In this document: positions 11,775 to 21,184 of the stretch, piece after piece
How the letters are laid out: the number at the start of each line of letters is the position of its first letter
How positions within the stretch are numbered: the first letter of the stretch is position 1
Assembly (NCBI RefSeq): GCF_014850955.1
Contig: NZ_JACXSS010000001.1
Location: 930,001 to 994,000, forward strand
DNA: 64,000 bases
Origin: Methylomonas albis
Lineage (GTDB): Bacteria > Pseudomonadota > Gammaproteobacteria > Methylococcales > Methylomonadaceae
Direction of reading: 5' to 3'
The notes under the pieces: generated by a model
What the model was told of the DNA's origin: nothing
What the model saw: only the letters and a program-made list of their open reading frames with translations
Database searches by the model: none
Translations under genes and position numbers: made by a program

Positions 11775-12143
11775 TTATTTAGCTGGTTTAACGAAAAAAC
11801 GTAACAGGTCTTCACTGAGATGACCGTCGGCGGCAAATATTTTCAATTTGATCGCATATTCGCCCGCTTCCAAGGCTGGCAGGTGCAGCAATACTTGTCC
11901 GGGCTTTTCACCTGGCGTGGCCGTGATGGTTTGCATTTTGTCGCCGGCGCTGACTAGAAAGACTTCTGAGAGATCCAACTCCACTTTGGAATTGAACGAT
12001 AACGCCACTTCGCTAGCCTGCTGCAATGGCACCGGGTTGAGTTTTAATGAGTTATGCGTGACCACTGCGTGACCAAAAGCGCCGTTACTGGCAGCCAGCG
12101 CCAAGGCGAACAAAGCGGGTTTGAAACAATTCATGTATGACAC
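11775..12143 (-). CDS. copC: Periplasmic copper-binding protein CopC
   Basis: A 122-residue precursor. The signal peptide ends ...NGAFG, so the mature protein starts with His25 (HAVVTHNSLK). An N-terminal His is the copper-brace ligand of CopC-type proteins. The second signature, DGH near the C-terminus (AADGHLSEDLLRFFVKP), supplies the other Asp/His ligands. There is no Met-rich loop, suggesting a Cu(II)-only CopC. It is translated just ahead of copD with a 5-base gap and follows hpnO on the same strand (1-base gap), so copC-copD-dxs may be read together with the hopanoid genes. Confidence 0.9.
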   Translation of the reverse strand: MSYMNCFKPALFALALAASNGAFGHAVVTHNSLKLNPVPLQQASEVALSFNSKVELDLSEVFLVSAGDKMQTITATPGEKPGQVLLHLPALEAGEYAIKLKIFAADGHLSEDLLRFFVKPAK

Positions 12144-12144
12144 C

Positions 12145-13530
12145 TTATTTTTTGTTTTTTAGGGCATGGCCGGCCAGGTTTTTACCCAGCGTCCAGATCG
12201 AACCGGTAACATTGTGCGTATCGGCGATGGTTTTTTCCACGGAATTGACAATCCAATCGCGGTCTTTTTGAGTCAGTGTCAGCGGCGGTAAAAATTTGAC
12301 CACGTTCATGCCGTGGCCGGCCACTTGTGCCAGTACCCGGTGTTCCTTGAACAGCGGGATCAGGATCATCTGGCAGAACAAGCCTTTGTTGGCCGCTTCC
12401 AGCATGGCCCAGGCGGCTTTTAACCCTAAGCTTTTCGGCGACTGGAATTCGATGGCAATCATCGAGCCCTTGCCCCGCGCTTCTTTCAGAAATTCGTATT
12501 TCGGCGTCATTGCGTTGATGGTGGCGATGATGTCTTCCCCGACCTTGGCGCTGTTTTCGACCAGTTTTTCTTCGTGAACCACATGCAACGCGGATAAACC
12601 GGCGGCCATGGCCATATTGTTTTTCGAGAAGGTCGAGCCGTGGACGACGGCTCTATCCATACGGTTGAATACGGTATCCATGATGTGCGTGGTCATCGCT
12701 ACGCCGCCGACGGGGATGAAGCCGCCGGATAATGCTTTCGCCATCAAAATCATGTCCGGTTTGACGCCCCAGTGCTCAATGGCCCAGAACTTGCCGGTGC
12801 GGCCTATGCCTGTCTGAATTTCGTCGGCTACGAACAAGGTGCCGTATTTTTTACATAAGCGTTCGACTTCAGGCAAATAGTTATCGTCCGGAATGTTGAC
12901 GCCTTTGCCTTGAATTGGTTCGACAATGAAAGCCGCCACATCTTTGCTGCTCAAGGCTTGTTCTAGCGCTACCAAGTCGTTGAATGGCACCGAAGTGCAT
13001 TCTGGCAGCAATGGGCCGAAGCCTTCGCGGAAGATGTGTTCGCCGGTCAACGATAATGAACCCATGGTCAAGCCGTGATAGCCGTGATCGCAATGCACGA
13101 TGCGCGAACGTTTGGTGGTGTAGCGGGCGAATTTGATCGCCGCTTCGACGGCTTCGGTGCCGGAGTTGCAGAAAAACATTTTCTCCAGATTGTCCGGGCA
13201 GGTAGCCAGAATTTCCTTGGCCAGCAGGCCGCTTAGCAAGGAAACATCCATCTGTACCAGGCTGGGTAATTCCAAGGTTAGGGTTTCTTGCAGGGCTTTA
13301 ATGATGGTCGGATGGTTGCGTCCCATCGCAAACACGCCGAAACCACTCAGCAAGTCTAGGTATTCGTTACCGTCTTCGTCGTAAAGATACTGGCCGATGG
13401 CTTTTTTATAATTTCTGTCGTAACCGATAGTACGTAAGACTCGCACCATCTGGTTGTTTAGATAATGCTCATGCAGGTCGAATTTCTCGTCGAAATGCTG
13501 AGTAAAAAGATCGGCAATGCTAAAAGACAT
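12145..13530 (-). CDS. hpnO: Class III aminotransferase, probably HpnO (aminohopanoid synthesis)
   Basis: PLP-dependent class III transaminase of 461 residues. Visible are the conserved VADEIQTGIGRTGKFW (PLP-ring Asp), the PLP lysine in VHGSTFSKNNMAM (about residue 303) and CNSGTEAVEAAIKFAR. Alone this could be an ornithine- or acetylornithine-type enzyme. Its position directly beside hpnG and shc points to HpnO, which aminates the C35 side chain to aminobacteriohopane-polyols. The very similar N-terminal region (DLFTQHFDEKFDLHEHYLNNQMVR-like) is typical of hopanoid-cluster members. Function by family and context, not proven. Confidence 0.85.
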   Translation of the reverse strand: MSFSIADLFTQHFDEKFDLHEHYLNNQMVRVLRTIGYDRNYKKAIGQYLYDEDGNEYLDLLSGFGVFAMGRNHPTIIKALQETLTLELPSLVQMDVSLLSGLLAKEILATCPDNLEKMFFCNSGTEAVEAAIKFARYTTKRSRIVHCDHGYHGLTMGSLSLTGEHIFREGFGPLLPECTSVPFNDLVALEQALSSKDVAAFIVEPIQGKGVNIPDDNYLPEVERLCKKYGTLFVADEIQTGIGRTGKFWAIEHWGVKPDMILMAKALSGGFIPVGGVAMTTHIMDTVFNRMDRAVVHGSTFSKNNMAMAAGLSALHVVHEEKLVENSAKVGEDIIATINAMTPKYEFLKEARGKGSMIAIEFQSPKSLGLKAAWAMLEAANKGLFCQMILIPLFKEHRVLAQVAGHGMNVVKFLPPLTLTQKDRDWIVNSVEKTIADTHNVTGSIWTLGKNLAGHALKNKK

Positions 13531-13613
13531 GTAATACCTCGTAAGTGCTTGGTTTATTTTAGGGTTGCACCGTGTTCCCGCTGGTTAGCCCTTCAATAAT
13601 TCTTAGTTCTTTA

Positions 13614-14318
13614 CTAAAAAACGATGATTTCGTTTAGTTGTTTGGCGATGATTCTCAGGGTTTTTTGTGCGGCATGAAAATGCAAGCCCAGTTTGATCAG
13701 GTTGGGCGCTTCCCATGGGTGGGTTGCCAAAAAACACAATAGTTTGCTGATTTCTATCTGGCCGTGACCATTTAAGGCCTGAGTAACCGCTTCCGGTAGA
13801 CTCATGCTGACCGGGTCGGCAATTGTGCGGATTGCCAAACACGGTAAATTGGATTGCCCGGCAACTTTGGCCATGGCGCAGCTTTCCATGTCCAAGGCAA
13901 TCGCACCGGTTTGCCGGTAGATATTGTGCTTATCACTGCTGTTACTGACGATATGGCTGCTCTCAGCCAACTTGCCGTTGGACACATAAAATTGCTTGTC
14001 AAGCAACTCATGCAGACGCTTTCGCCAGCGGGGGTCGGTATCGAACACTTGCTGTTGCTCTGATAATAGCTGTTCCGCCAACATCAAATCGCCAGGTTTT
14101 AGTTGTGGCGACAATGCGGCCGCGCAACCCCAGCTGATCAGTTTTTTGGCTCCGTTGGCAATTAACAAATGCGTGGCTCGTTCCGCGTTAGCCGGTCCGG
14201 CACCGGCAAACGCTAGGAGAATGTTGTCGGCAATGTTGACGCAATCACCCTGCACCAGCTTTAGGGGGGTCAGGGTAGAGAGCTCTTCCGGTAGCGCAAC
14301 AAGAATGCCTATGCTCAC
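13614..14318 (-). CDS. hpnG: Hopanoid-associated phosphorylase HpnG
   Basis: A 234-residue member of the PNP/UDP phosphorylase (MTAN-like) fold. Signatures are GILVALPEEL at the start, FAGAGPANAERAT, WGCAAALSPQLKPGD and the purine-phosphorylase-like ALDMESCAMAKVA. In hopanoid clusters this protein removes adenine from adenosylhopane to give (phospho)ribosylhopane. Its start ATG overlaps the shc stop by 4 bases, so the two are translationally coupled. Fused or stand-alone MTAN functions are less likely given this context. Confidence 0.87.
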   Translation of the reverse strand: MSIGILVALPEELSTLTPLKLVQGDCVNIADNILLAFAGAGPANAERATHLLIANGAKKLISWGCAAALSPQLKPGDLMLAEQLLSEQQQVFDTDPRWRKRLHELLDKQFYVSNGKLAESSHIVSNSSDKHNIYRQTGAIALDMESCAMAKVAGQSNLPCLAIRTIADPVSMSLPEAVTQALNGHGQIEISKLLCFLATHPWEAPNLIKLGLHFHAAQKTLRIIAKQLNEIIVF

Positions 14319-16273
14319 TGTTTGGCTAATTCGTTACGGTATCTAGCCAAAGCCCATAGCGGGAAGAACTTGTCGTAGCCGTGATATTTCAAATAAAACA
14401 CTTTAGGAAAGCCCGGCGCGGTAAAGCAGGGGTCGTTCCAAACGCCATCGGCTTGTTGACTGCGCAGCAGGAAATCGATGCCGGCTTTGACTTCCTGGCT
14501 GTGAACTTCGCCGGCGGCGATTAAGCCCAGCACTGCCCAGGCGGTTTGGAACGAGGTGCTGAAATGGTAGTGGCCGCGGAATTTTTTGTCGTCGTGATAA
14601 CTCAGGTTGTCTTCGCCCCAGCCACCGTCTTCACGTTGTACGCTTTTTAGCCATGCCGCCGCTTTGGTATACATCGGGTCGGTTTTCGGTACGTTGGTTT
14701 GCTCCAGACCCAGCAAGGCAGACCAGGTGCCGTAAATGTAATTGGTTCCCCAGCGGCCGAACCAGGAGCCGTCGGCTTCTTGATCGCTACGGATGTAGTC
14801 GATAGTGCGTTGCAGTGCCGGTAAATATTCATCGTGGTCTTTCGCAACCCGGGCCATCAGCATCGCACAGCGGGCGCTGACATCGACAGTTGGTGGGTCG
14901 AGCAGGGCGCCGTGGTCGGCAAACGGAATTTCGTTCAAATAGTAATAGGTGTTGTCGACATCGAAGGCGCCGTAACCACCGTTTTCTGATTGCATACCCA
15001 CAATCCAGCGCGTGGCTCGGTGGATAGATTCATCTAATTCCGGCAGATTGGAATCGGCCATGGCAAAGCCTACTACTGCCGTGTCGTCTACATCGGGGTA
15101 ATGCGGGTTGGCGAATTGAAATGCCCAACCGCCGCCGGCCAGATTGGGCCGGCGCACCCGCCAATCGCCGGGCTCATCTGACAATTGCACGCTTTTTAGC
15201 CAGTCATAAGCGCTTGTCAGGCTAGGGACATTGCCTGTTTTGTCGGATTCTTGCAGTGCTAACGCCGCCAGTGCGGTATCCCAAACCGGCGACAAACAGG
15301 GTTGGCAATAGGCATAGTCATCTTTGATGACCAATAGCTTGTCGACGGACTGGCGGGCGATCACAACATTAGGGTGATCGGCTGGAAAGCCCAGTAACAA
15401 CATCGCTTGGTAAGCATTGGCCATAGCCGGAAAAATACCGCCCAAGCCATCTTCGCCGTTCAAGCGCTCGGTAAACCAGTCAACGGCTTTTTGAATGGCA
15501 TGCTCGCGCACGCGTTTCGGAATCAGCGGTTGGGTGATGCGACCCAATTTATCCAGGCCCAGGAAAAACTTGTTGAGTAGAGTCCGTTCCGGGAAATAAT
15601 GTTTTTCCTCGTCAGGATGAACTACAAACAATTCCAATACGTTGACATTGTGCGGATTTTTGGCCTTAGCCTTTAAGGTGCACATGATGAACAGCGGCAC
15701 CATTACGGTACGTGACCAGTAGGAGACTTTGTCCAGATGGAACGGAAACCAGCTAGGCAGTAGCATGATTTCCACCGGGATATAGGGTACGCCGCGCCAT
15801 GGCAATTGTTCGAATATCGCCAGCGTGATACGGGTAAAGACATTGGCACGCGCTGCACCGCCTTGGCCGAGTATCCAGTCGCGCAGTTTGATCATGTGCG
15901 GAGCGTCAATGGAGTCGCCGGCCATTTTCAGTGCGTAATAGGTTTTGACGCTGCCGCTGATGTCGCCTGGTCCGCCGGTAAATAGCGGAAAACTACCGTC
16001 TTCCGCTTGGCGGCTGCGCAGGTAAACGGCGATTTTGCGTTGCAGTTCTTCGTCAATGTCATCCAGGTAATGCATCATCATGATGTATTCGGACGGGATG
16101 GTGCAGTCGGCTTCTAGCTCAAATACCCAATAACCTTCCGGGCTTTGCAAGCTAAGTAATTTTTCTTGGGCTCGCTCGATGGCTGCATTCAGTAAGCCGA
16201 GGCCATTGCTGCTGTTGCCAAAGTGTTGGTTTGTGTCGTGGCTGCTGGTATCTATATGGGCTTCAGTAAACAT
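14315..16273 (-). CDS. shc: Squalene-hopene cyclase
   Basis: Monotopic membrane enzyme that cyclises squalene to hopene and hopanol. The 652-residue protein has the acidic DVDDTAV motif (DXDD class, catalytic proton donor) around residue 393, and several QW repeats (for example QAEDGSFPLF, QSENGGYGAF, QEADGSWFGRWG, QREDGGWGEDN, QQADGVWND). Full length for the family. It lies 9 bases downstream of sqs, which makes its substrate, and overlaps hpnG. The start used has a clear Met followed by a non-conserved leader. Confidence 0.97.
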   Translation of the reverse strand: MFTEAHIDTSSHDTNQHFGNSSNGLGLLNAAIERAQEKLLSLQSPEGYWVFELEADCTIPSEYIMMMHYLDDIDEELQRKIAVYLRSRQAEDGSFPLFTGGPGDISGSVKTYYALKMAGDSIDAPHMIKLRDWILGQGGAARANVFTRITLAIFEQLPWRGVPYIPVEIMLLPSWFPFHLDKVSYWSRTVMVPLFIMCTLKAKAKNPHNVNVLELFVVHPDEEKHYFPERTLLNKFFLGLDKLGRITQPLIPKRVREHAIQKAVDWFTERLNGEDGLGGIFPAMANAYQAMLLLGFPADHPNVVIARQSVDKLLVIKDDYAYCQPCLSPVWDTALAALALQESDKTGNVPSLTSAYDWLKSVQLSDEPGDWRVRRPNLAGGGWAFQFANPHYPDVDDTAVVGFAMADSNLPELDESIHRATRWIVGMQSENGGYGAFDVDNTYYYLNEIPFADHGALLDPPTVDVSARCAMLMARVAKDHDEYLPALQRTIDYIRSDQEADGSWFGRWGTNYIYGTWSALLGLEQTNVPKTDPMYTKAAAWLKSVQREDGGWGEDNLSYHDDKKFRGHYHFSTSFQTAWAVLGLIAAGEVHSQEVKAGIDFLLRSQQADGVWNDPCFTAPGFPKVFYLKYHGYDKFFPLWALARYRNELAKQ

Positions 16274-16282
16274 AGTGATTCC

Positions 16283-17374
16283 TTATTGTCCAGTGTGCGA
16301 TATAGGTGAATAGTGCCAATCCGGCGATTTCAAGTTACGGCTGGTTAGGTTAAACAGCAGGGATAACAGCATATTGCTGCGCACCGTCAGCTTGGTGGCG
16401 ACTATGGTGGCCTTGACGCTGTTGCGGCTGATTTTGACCTGATTGGATTCGTTGAAATTAAGGTTTGTCTTGATTTTCTTCAAGGTCAGCACGGCCATGC
16501 CCAATGCCCAAAGGCAAAAGTTACGGATGCCGGTTTCGTGGCGGGGCAGTAACTGGGTATAGGTCAACGCGTTTTGCAGATGACCATGAGCGATAGCTAT
16601 CAAGCGGCTCAAGCCAAGTCTAAAGCGCTCGTCGTCGGTAGCGGGTGTCAATTCGGCCAAGTCGAAACCGGTCTCAGTGAATATATCTTGCGGTAACCAG
16701 CATACGCCGCGTTTGGCGTCGTCCCAAATGTCTTTCAGGATGTTGGTCATTTGCAGACCTTGGCCGAACGATACCGAGAGCTTTAATAGCTCTTCGCGAT
16801 GCGCGGCAATTTCCGGTGAATAATGGCAGAACAACTTCGCCAGCATCTCGCCGACGCAACCGGCTACGTAATAGCAGTAGTCGTCCATGTCTTTCAGCGT
16901 TTTCAATCCGGCATGTAAGTCCAGGGCTTGATACACCGGCATGCCGTTAGCCATGGTTTCCACGCAACAGGCCAGCGCTTCAATTTGCGGGGCGTCTAGT
17001 GATCGGGTTATCGCGATGACGCGCGGCACTAGGTGAATCAGGCTGTGTTCGGCCGGAATGGTTTGTTCAGACAGTAATGGTGCTAGTTCGGCGCTGAATA
17101 CTTCTGCGTTATTGCCGGTGTTGACTATGTCAATAAAGGCGCTGCAAAAGTATTTTTTTTGTGCGGGGCTAAGGGATATTTCGTCCTCAATGGTGTCAAC
17201 AATTCGGCACAGTAGATAAGCATTCGCCACCGCCGGATACAACTCTCCAGGCAGTTGCGGAATAGTTAGTGCAAAAGTACGCGACACGCCTTCAAGCAGG
17301 GTGGCTTGAAGCTCGCTATCCGATAGTTGTCTGAGTAGCTCCGGATTGTTGATTAGTGTTTGAGGTCCGTTCAT
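16283..17374 (-). CDS. sqs: Squalene synthase (single-enzyme type)
   Basis: Trans-isoprenyl diphosphate synthase of 363 residues that joins two farnesyl diphosphates to squalene. Head motifs are EGVSRTFALTIPQLP and CRIVDTIEDE (first Asp-rich motif). The second motif lies in YCYYVAGCVGEML and QMTNILKDIWDDAKRG. The C-terminal part has a hydrophobic patch (SNMLLSLLFNL), as in eukaryote-like squalene synthases. No hpnC, hpnD or hpnE homologues are nearby, so this organism probably uses the one-step Sqs route, known from some methanotrophs, instead of the three-enzyme HpnCDE route. Confidence 0.9.
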   Translation of the reverse strand: MNGPQTLINNPELLRQLSDSELQATLLEGVSRTFALTIPQLPGELYPAVANAYLLCRIVDTIEDEISLSPAQKKYFCSAFIDIVNTGNNAEVFSAELAPLLSEQTIPAEHSLIHLVPRVIAITRSLDAPQIEALACCVETMANGMPVYQALDLHAGLKTLKDMDDYCYYVAGCVGEMLAKLFCHYSPEIAAHREELLKLSVSFGQGLQMTNILKDIWDDAKRGVCWLPQDIFTETGFDLAELTPATDDERFRLGLSRLIAIAHGHLQNALTYTQLLPRHETGIRNFCLWALGMAVLTLKKIKTNLNFNESNQVKISRNSVKATIVATKLTVRSNMLLSLLFNLTSRNLKSPDWHYSPISHTGQ

Positions 17375-17813
17375 GTGTTTTCAACGCTAACTATTAGTAG
17401 CCTAAATGATAGACTGTTTGTTGGTGTTTTGCAAAGCGATGTTGCTTTATGGCAAATTTGCCGAAAGCCTGCTGTCGGAAGCAATGTCTGGGCTAATGCT
17501 TCGGACCTTTGTTGTTGTTTTAAAAATATAATTATGGCTTTTTAATTGATGGTCTCTTGTGTGGATGTTAGGGGGCTTTGTGTGGCTTTCAGGAAGTGCG
17601 CTTATGCTCTTGTTGTTTTTGCGCATTTTATCTGGAGTATGTTGTATAAAAGTGGTATTCTGACCACATCTAATTGTGCGCCTTAGGTCTGATTGGTAGT
17701 CTGCATGGGCTGTACCAGGTGTCGCTTCTAGGATGGTTGTCGATTTGCGCTTGTTGTTTTTTTGTAACAGTCGTGGTCGCTAGATGTCGTGATAGTTTTT
17801 GGAGAATAATGCT
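17375..17813. other. Divergent intergenic region between sqs and hpnH
   Basis: About 440 bases between two hopanoid transcription units reading outward. It must hold promoters for both. AT-rich stretches such as TTGTATAAAAGTGG near 17645 could be part of an hpnH promoter, but I could not fix a convincing -35/-10 pair. No small ORF with coding character was seen. The T/G-rich composition differs from the flanking genes. Confidence 0.4.
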
Positions 17814-18917
17814 GTGAGTGTTCCTTTACGTCAGCAATTGGCTGTAGGTAGTTATCTGATTAAGCAAAAAATCAAAGGGGTAAAAAAATATCCTTTGGTT
17901 TTGATGCTGGAGCCCCTGTTTAGATGCAATTTGGCTTGTGCGGGCTGCGGTAAGATCGATTATCCGGACGATACTCTCGATAAGCGTCTGTCAGTTGAGG
18001 AATGTTTGGCCGCAGTTGATGAGTGTGGCGCGCCTATGGTTTCCATCCCGGGCGGCGAACCGTTAATTCACAAGGAAATGCCGCAGATTGTGGAAGGCAT
18101 AGTTGCCAGGAAGAAATTTGTTTATCTTTGCACCAATGCGCTGCTGTTAAGAAAACGAATTAACGATTACACCCCATCGCCTTATCTAACGTTTTCCGTG
18201 CATCTCGATGGTTTGAAAGACAGGCATGACGCCTCTGTTTGTCAGGAAGGTGTTTTCGACATCGCTGTCGAAGCTATCAAGTTGGCATTGGGCAAAGGTT
18301 TTAGAGTTACCGTTAACTGCACCTTGTTTCAAGGCGAGACGCCGGACGAAGTGGCGGAGTTTCTGGATTATGCGATGGAGTTGGGCGTAGAGGGTATCAC
18401 TATTGCGCCGGGATTTAGCTACGAGCGCGCGCCTAAGCAGGACGTGTTTATTAAAGGTCTTGATGTTAAAAATCTGTTCCGCGGTATTTTCAAAATCGGG
18501 AAGACTCGCAAGTGGAAGTTGAACCATTCTTCACTGTACTTGGATTATTTGGCCGGTAATCAAAATTACGACTGTACGCCATGGGGCAATCCAACTCGCA
18601 ACGTATTCGGCTGGCAAAAACCTTGCTACTTATTGGCGGATGAAGGTAATGCCAACTCTTTTAAAGAGTTGTTGGATGATACGCCTTGGGATAAATACGG
18701 CACGGTGAAAAACCCTAAATGTGCTAACTGCATGGCGCATTGTGGCTATGAGGCAACGGCGGTTGAGGATACTTTGGCGCATCCTCTGAAAGCGCTGTGG
18801 GCTGCGGTTCGTGGACCAAAAACCTCCGGCGAAATGGTTGCGGAAAAGAAGCCTGAGTTTGTTGCTTCTTACAAGAAATCGGCAATTTCCGAAATCCCGG
18901 TAAAAGTTGAGTCTTAA
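17814..18917 (+). CDS. hpnH: Radical SAM adenosylhopane synthase HpnH
   Basis: Adds a 5'-deoxyadenosyl unit to the hopene side chain, the first committed step to C35 hopanoids. The radical-SAM CxxxCxxC motif (CNLACAGC) is at about residue 39. A C-terminal SPASM-like cysteine set (CANCMAHCGYE) is present, and HpnH-typical PLRQQLAVGSYLIKQKIKG starts the protein. I chose the GTG at 17814: it places GGAG (17801-17804) 9 bases upstream and gives the family's usual N-terminus. A TTG at 17799 would add five residues. It reads into hpnM. Confidence 0.94.
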   Translation: MSVPLRQQLAVGSYLIKQKIKGVKKYPLVLMLEPLFRCNLACAGCGKIDYPDDTLDKRLSVEECLAAVDECGAPMVSIPGGEPLIHKEMPQIVEGIVARKKFVYLCTNALLLRKRINDYTPSPYLTFSVHLDGLKDRHDASVCQEGVFDIAVEAIKLALGKGFRVTVNCTLFQGETPDEVAEFLDYAMELGVEGITIAPGFSYERAPKQDVFIKGLDVKNLFRGIFKIGKTRKWKLNHSSLYLDYLAGNQNYDCTPWGNPTRNVFGWQKPCYLLADEGNANSFKELLDDTPWDKYGTVKNPKCANCMAHCGYEATAVEDTLAHPLKALWAAVRGPKTSGEMVAEKKPEFVASYKKSAISEIPVKVES

Positions 18918-18963
18918 GACGCATCTAGGAAGTCATCTTCATTAACAGGTTTTTATAACGGCT

Positions 18964-19569
18964 ATGTTTAAAAAATTGTATTTCAGTTTGAGTTTGCTAT
19001 TGCTCGTGTGCCTGTCTCCCTTGGCTATGGCCGAAGAGATTTCTGCTCGTCAGGTCGTCGATGAGTTTCAAAATCAGTTGTTGAGCGTCATGAAAGCGGG
19101 CAAAGAGCTTGGCTTTCAAGGGCGCTACGACAAATTGGATGTCGCGGTTAAGAAGAGCCATGATTTACCTAAGATAGCCAGAATCGTCGTCGGCAAGCAG
19201 TGGGAAGAGCTAACTACGGAGCAGCAGAATAAGCTGGAAAGCGTATTCAGCAAGCTCAGTGTATCTGCTTATGCTCATAACTTTAAAGACTATTCCGGCG
19301 AATCGTTTACCTTTGCATCCGAAGAGGAGACTGGCAGAGGTGGTGTGGTGATTCACACCAACTTGCATATTCCCGGCGAAAAGGATGTCAAGTTTGATTA
19401 TATGATGAAGAAAAAAGACGATGGCTGGCAAATTATCAATATAATAGCCGATGGTGTCAGTGATTTGGCATTGAAAAGATCTGATTACACTAGCGTATTA
19501 AGCCGTGATGGTTTTGACGCTCTGATCGCCAAAATCAATGAGAAAATTGAAAGTTACGCAAAACAATAG
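18964..19569 (+). CDS. hpnM: Periplasmic MlaC/Ttg2D-like protein, HpnM type
   Basis: A 201-residue secreted protein: signal peptide with cleavage after SPLAMA (about residue 23), then the helical MlaC-like domain with ARIVVGKQWEELT, YSGESFTF and the closing DDGWQIINIIADGVSDLALKRSDYTSVL segment. MlaC proteins shuttle phospholipids across the periplasm. The hopanoid-cluster variant HpnM is thought to act in hopanoid or lipid transport. It follows hpnH by 46 bases and precedes an MlaA lipoprotein, strengthening a lipid-trafficking role. HpnM and MlaC cannot be separated by sequence alone here; the name rests on context. Confidence 0.84.
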   Translation: MFKKLYFSLSLLLLVCLSPLAMAEEISARQVVDEFQNQLLSVMKAGKELGFQGRYDKLDVAVKKSHDLPKIARIVVGKQWEELTTEQQNKLESVFSKLSVSAYAHNFKDYSGESFTFASEEETGRGGVVIHTNLHIPGEKDVKFDYMMKKKDDGWQIINIIADGVSDLALKRSDYTSVLSRDGFDALIAKINEKIESYAKQ

Positions 19570-19591
19570 AGATTGTTAGGAATCGTTAGTA

Positions 19592-20620
19592 ATGTTTAAC
19601 CCCAGTTATCAAGGCAACACTCGAGCAGTCTTGCTGTGGACAGTGTTATTTTCAAGTGCATTATCGGTCACGGGGTGTGCTACTAAGGAACCTCGTGCGG
19701 TAGACGCTACTAGAGCATCTAAAGGCAAGACCACCGATGCCGCCGATCCTTACGAGGGCTTTAATCGTTCCATGTATGGTTTTAACATGGGCTTGGATAA
19801 GCATTTACTGAAGCCGGTTGCTAGCGGTTATAAAACCGTAACGCCTGATTTTATGCAGACCGGGGTCAGCAACTTTTTTACCAATCTTAAGGGTATCAAT
19901 GTCGTATTAAATGATGTCCTGCAAGGTAAATTTGAACAAGGGGCTTCCGACACCGGGCGTTTTTTGACTAATTCCACGGTTGGTTTGCTCGGCTTGTTCG
20001 ATGTGGCCAGTGACTTAGGCTTGCAAGGTAACATTGAAGATTTTGGGCAAACTCTCGCTGTTTGGGGTGTCGATCAAGGTCCATACCTGGTGTTGCCGGT
20101 TTTAGGTCCGACGACTGTTCGTGATGGTGCTGCTATCGTAGTTGATAAAGCGGCAAATCCAGGATCATACGTACCTGGTACAGGTATCGTCGAAGGGATT
20201 AACGATAGAGCGAATGCCGAAGGCGCGTTGAATTTTATCGACGAAGCCGCGTTGGATCCTTACGTGTTTACCCGCGAGTCGTTTTTGCAATATCGCAAAA
20301 ACTTGATCAATGACGGCAAGAGCAATTCCACTGACTATGATCTGGATATCGATGCGGACGTGGATGTTGGCGAAATAGCGCCGGCTGGTCCTAAGGAGAG
20401 TGCGTCGCAAAAGCCCAAAGCCGATACGGCCAAAAAATTGCCTGGACACGTCGAAAATACCATTGATCTAAAAAATGGCAGTGCCAGGACTGGCGCTAAC
20501 GCTTTCGATAGTATGTCTAACTCGTTTGATACTGCTGCATCGGAGTTTGAAAAAGCCTCGGACAAAATGGATCAGATTAGTAAAAAAAAAGACAGTATAG
20601 ACGCCGTTAATTTTGCTTGA
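19592..20620 (+). CDS. mlaA: MlaA (VacJ) family outer-membrane lipoprotein
   Basis: A 342-residue lipoprotein: signal peptide with lipobox LSVTGC, lipidated at Cys29. The MlaA core runs from DPYEGFNRSMYGFN through the family signature GRFLTNSTVGLLGLFDVA to the GPYLVLPVLGPTTVRDG segment. A long hydrophilic tail (about residues 235-342), rich in Asp, Lys and Ser and predicted helical, is not part of the usual core. MlaA removes phospholipids from the outer-membrane outer leaflet and passes them to MlaC. Here it follows HpnM, so the pair may handle hopanoids; that is an inference. The gene ends at a hairpin shared with apt. Confidence 0.88.
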   Translation: MFNPSYQGNTRAVLLWTVLFSSALSVTGCATKEPRAVDATRASKGKTTDAADPYEGFNRSMYGFNMGLDKHLLKPVASGYKTVTPDFMQTGVSNFFTNLKGINVVLNDVLQGKFEQGASDTGRFLTNSTVGLLGLFDVASDLGLQGNIEDFGQTLAVWGVDQGPYLVLPVLGPTTVRDGAAIVVDKAANPGSYVPGTGIVEGINDRANAEGALNFIDEAALDPYVFTRESFLQYRKNLINDGKSNSTDYDLDIDADVDVGEIAPAGPKESASQKPKADTAKKLPGHVENTIDLKNGSARTGANAFDSMSNSFDTAASEFEKASDKMDQISKKKDSIDAVNFA

Positions 20621-20642
20621 AGAGACGTAGGGAGGCGTCTCT
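20621..20642. terminator. Hairpin between convergent mlaA and apt
   Basis: AGAGACG (20621-20627) pairs with CGTCTCT (20636-20642) in the 32-base gap between two convergent stops. It is weakly T-rich on the plus side (GTAGTATTTCT). Probably acts as a terminator for mlaA and perhaps both genes. Confidence 0.5.
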
Positions 20643-20652
20643 GTAGTATTTC

Positions 20653-21168
20653 TCAGTAATGCAGCAAGGAATGCACCTCATAGTTCTCCAGCTTTTCCCG
20701 TCCTTGTAAGAAATCCAGTTCTACTACAAAAGCACAGGCGACCACACTGGCGCCGAGCTTTTCGATCAGTTCGCAACTGGCCTTGGCGGTGCCGCCGGTA
20801 GCCAATAAATCGTCGATCAACAATACCTTATCGTTGCTGTCCACAGCATCAATATGCACCTCCAGTTCTGCCGAACCGTATTCCAAGTCGTAAGAGACGC
20901 TTTGCACATCGTAAGGCAGTTTGCCCGGCTTTCTGAGTGGGATAAAGGGAATGCCCAATTCCCATGCCACTAAGGAACCGAAGATAAAGCCACGTGCTTC
21001 CATGCCGGCCACGGCGGTAATGTCGCGACCTAAAAAGGGGTGTAGCAATTGATGCACCGTCAGGCGCAACGTTGCCGGGTCTTTGACCAATGGCGTTATA
21101 TCTTTAAAAATGATTCCAGGTTTTGGAAAATCCGGAATGTCGCGAATCTTGCTTCTTAATCTGTCCAT
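20653..21168 (-). CDS. apt: Adenine phosphoribosyltransferase
   Basis: Purine-salvage enzyme that joins adenine and PRPP to give AMP. The 171-residue length is standard. The PRPP-binding motif VLLIDDLLATGGTA lies at about residue 124, with FPKPGIIFKDITPL near the start and AGMEARGFIFG. It sits 16 bases after dxs copy 2 on the same strand. Because HpnG releases adenine during hopanoid synthesis, adenine salvage next to the hopanoid genes makes metabolic sense, although the placement could be chance. Confidence 0.95.
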   Translation of the reverse strand: MDRLRSKIRDIPDFPKPGIIFKDITPLVKDPATLRLTVHQLLHPFLGRDITAVAGMEARGFIFGSLVAWELGIPFIPLRKPGKLPYDVQSVSYDLEYGSAELEVHIDAVDSNDKVLLIDDLLATGGTAKASCELIEKLGASVVACAFVVELDFLQGREKLENYEVHSLLHY

Positions 21169-21184
21169 CGTCTCACCTCATTGC

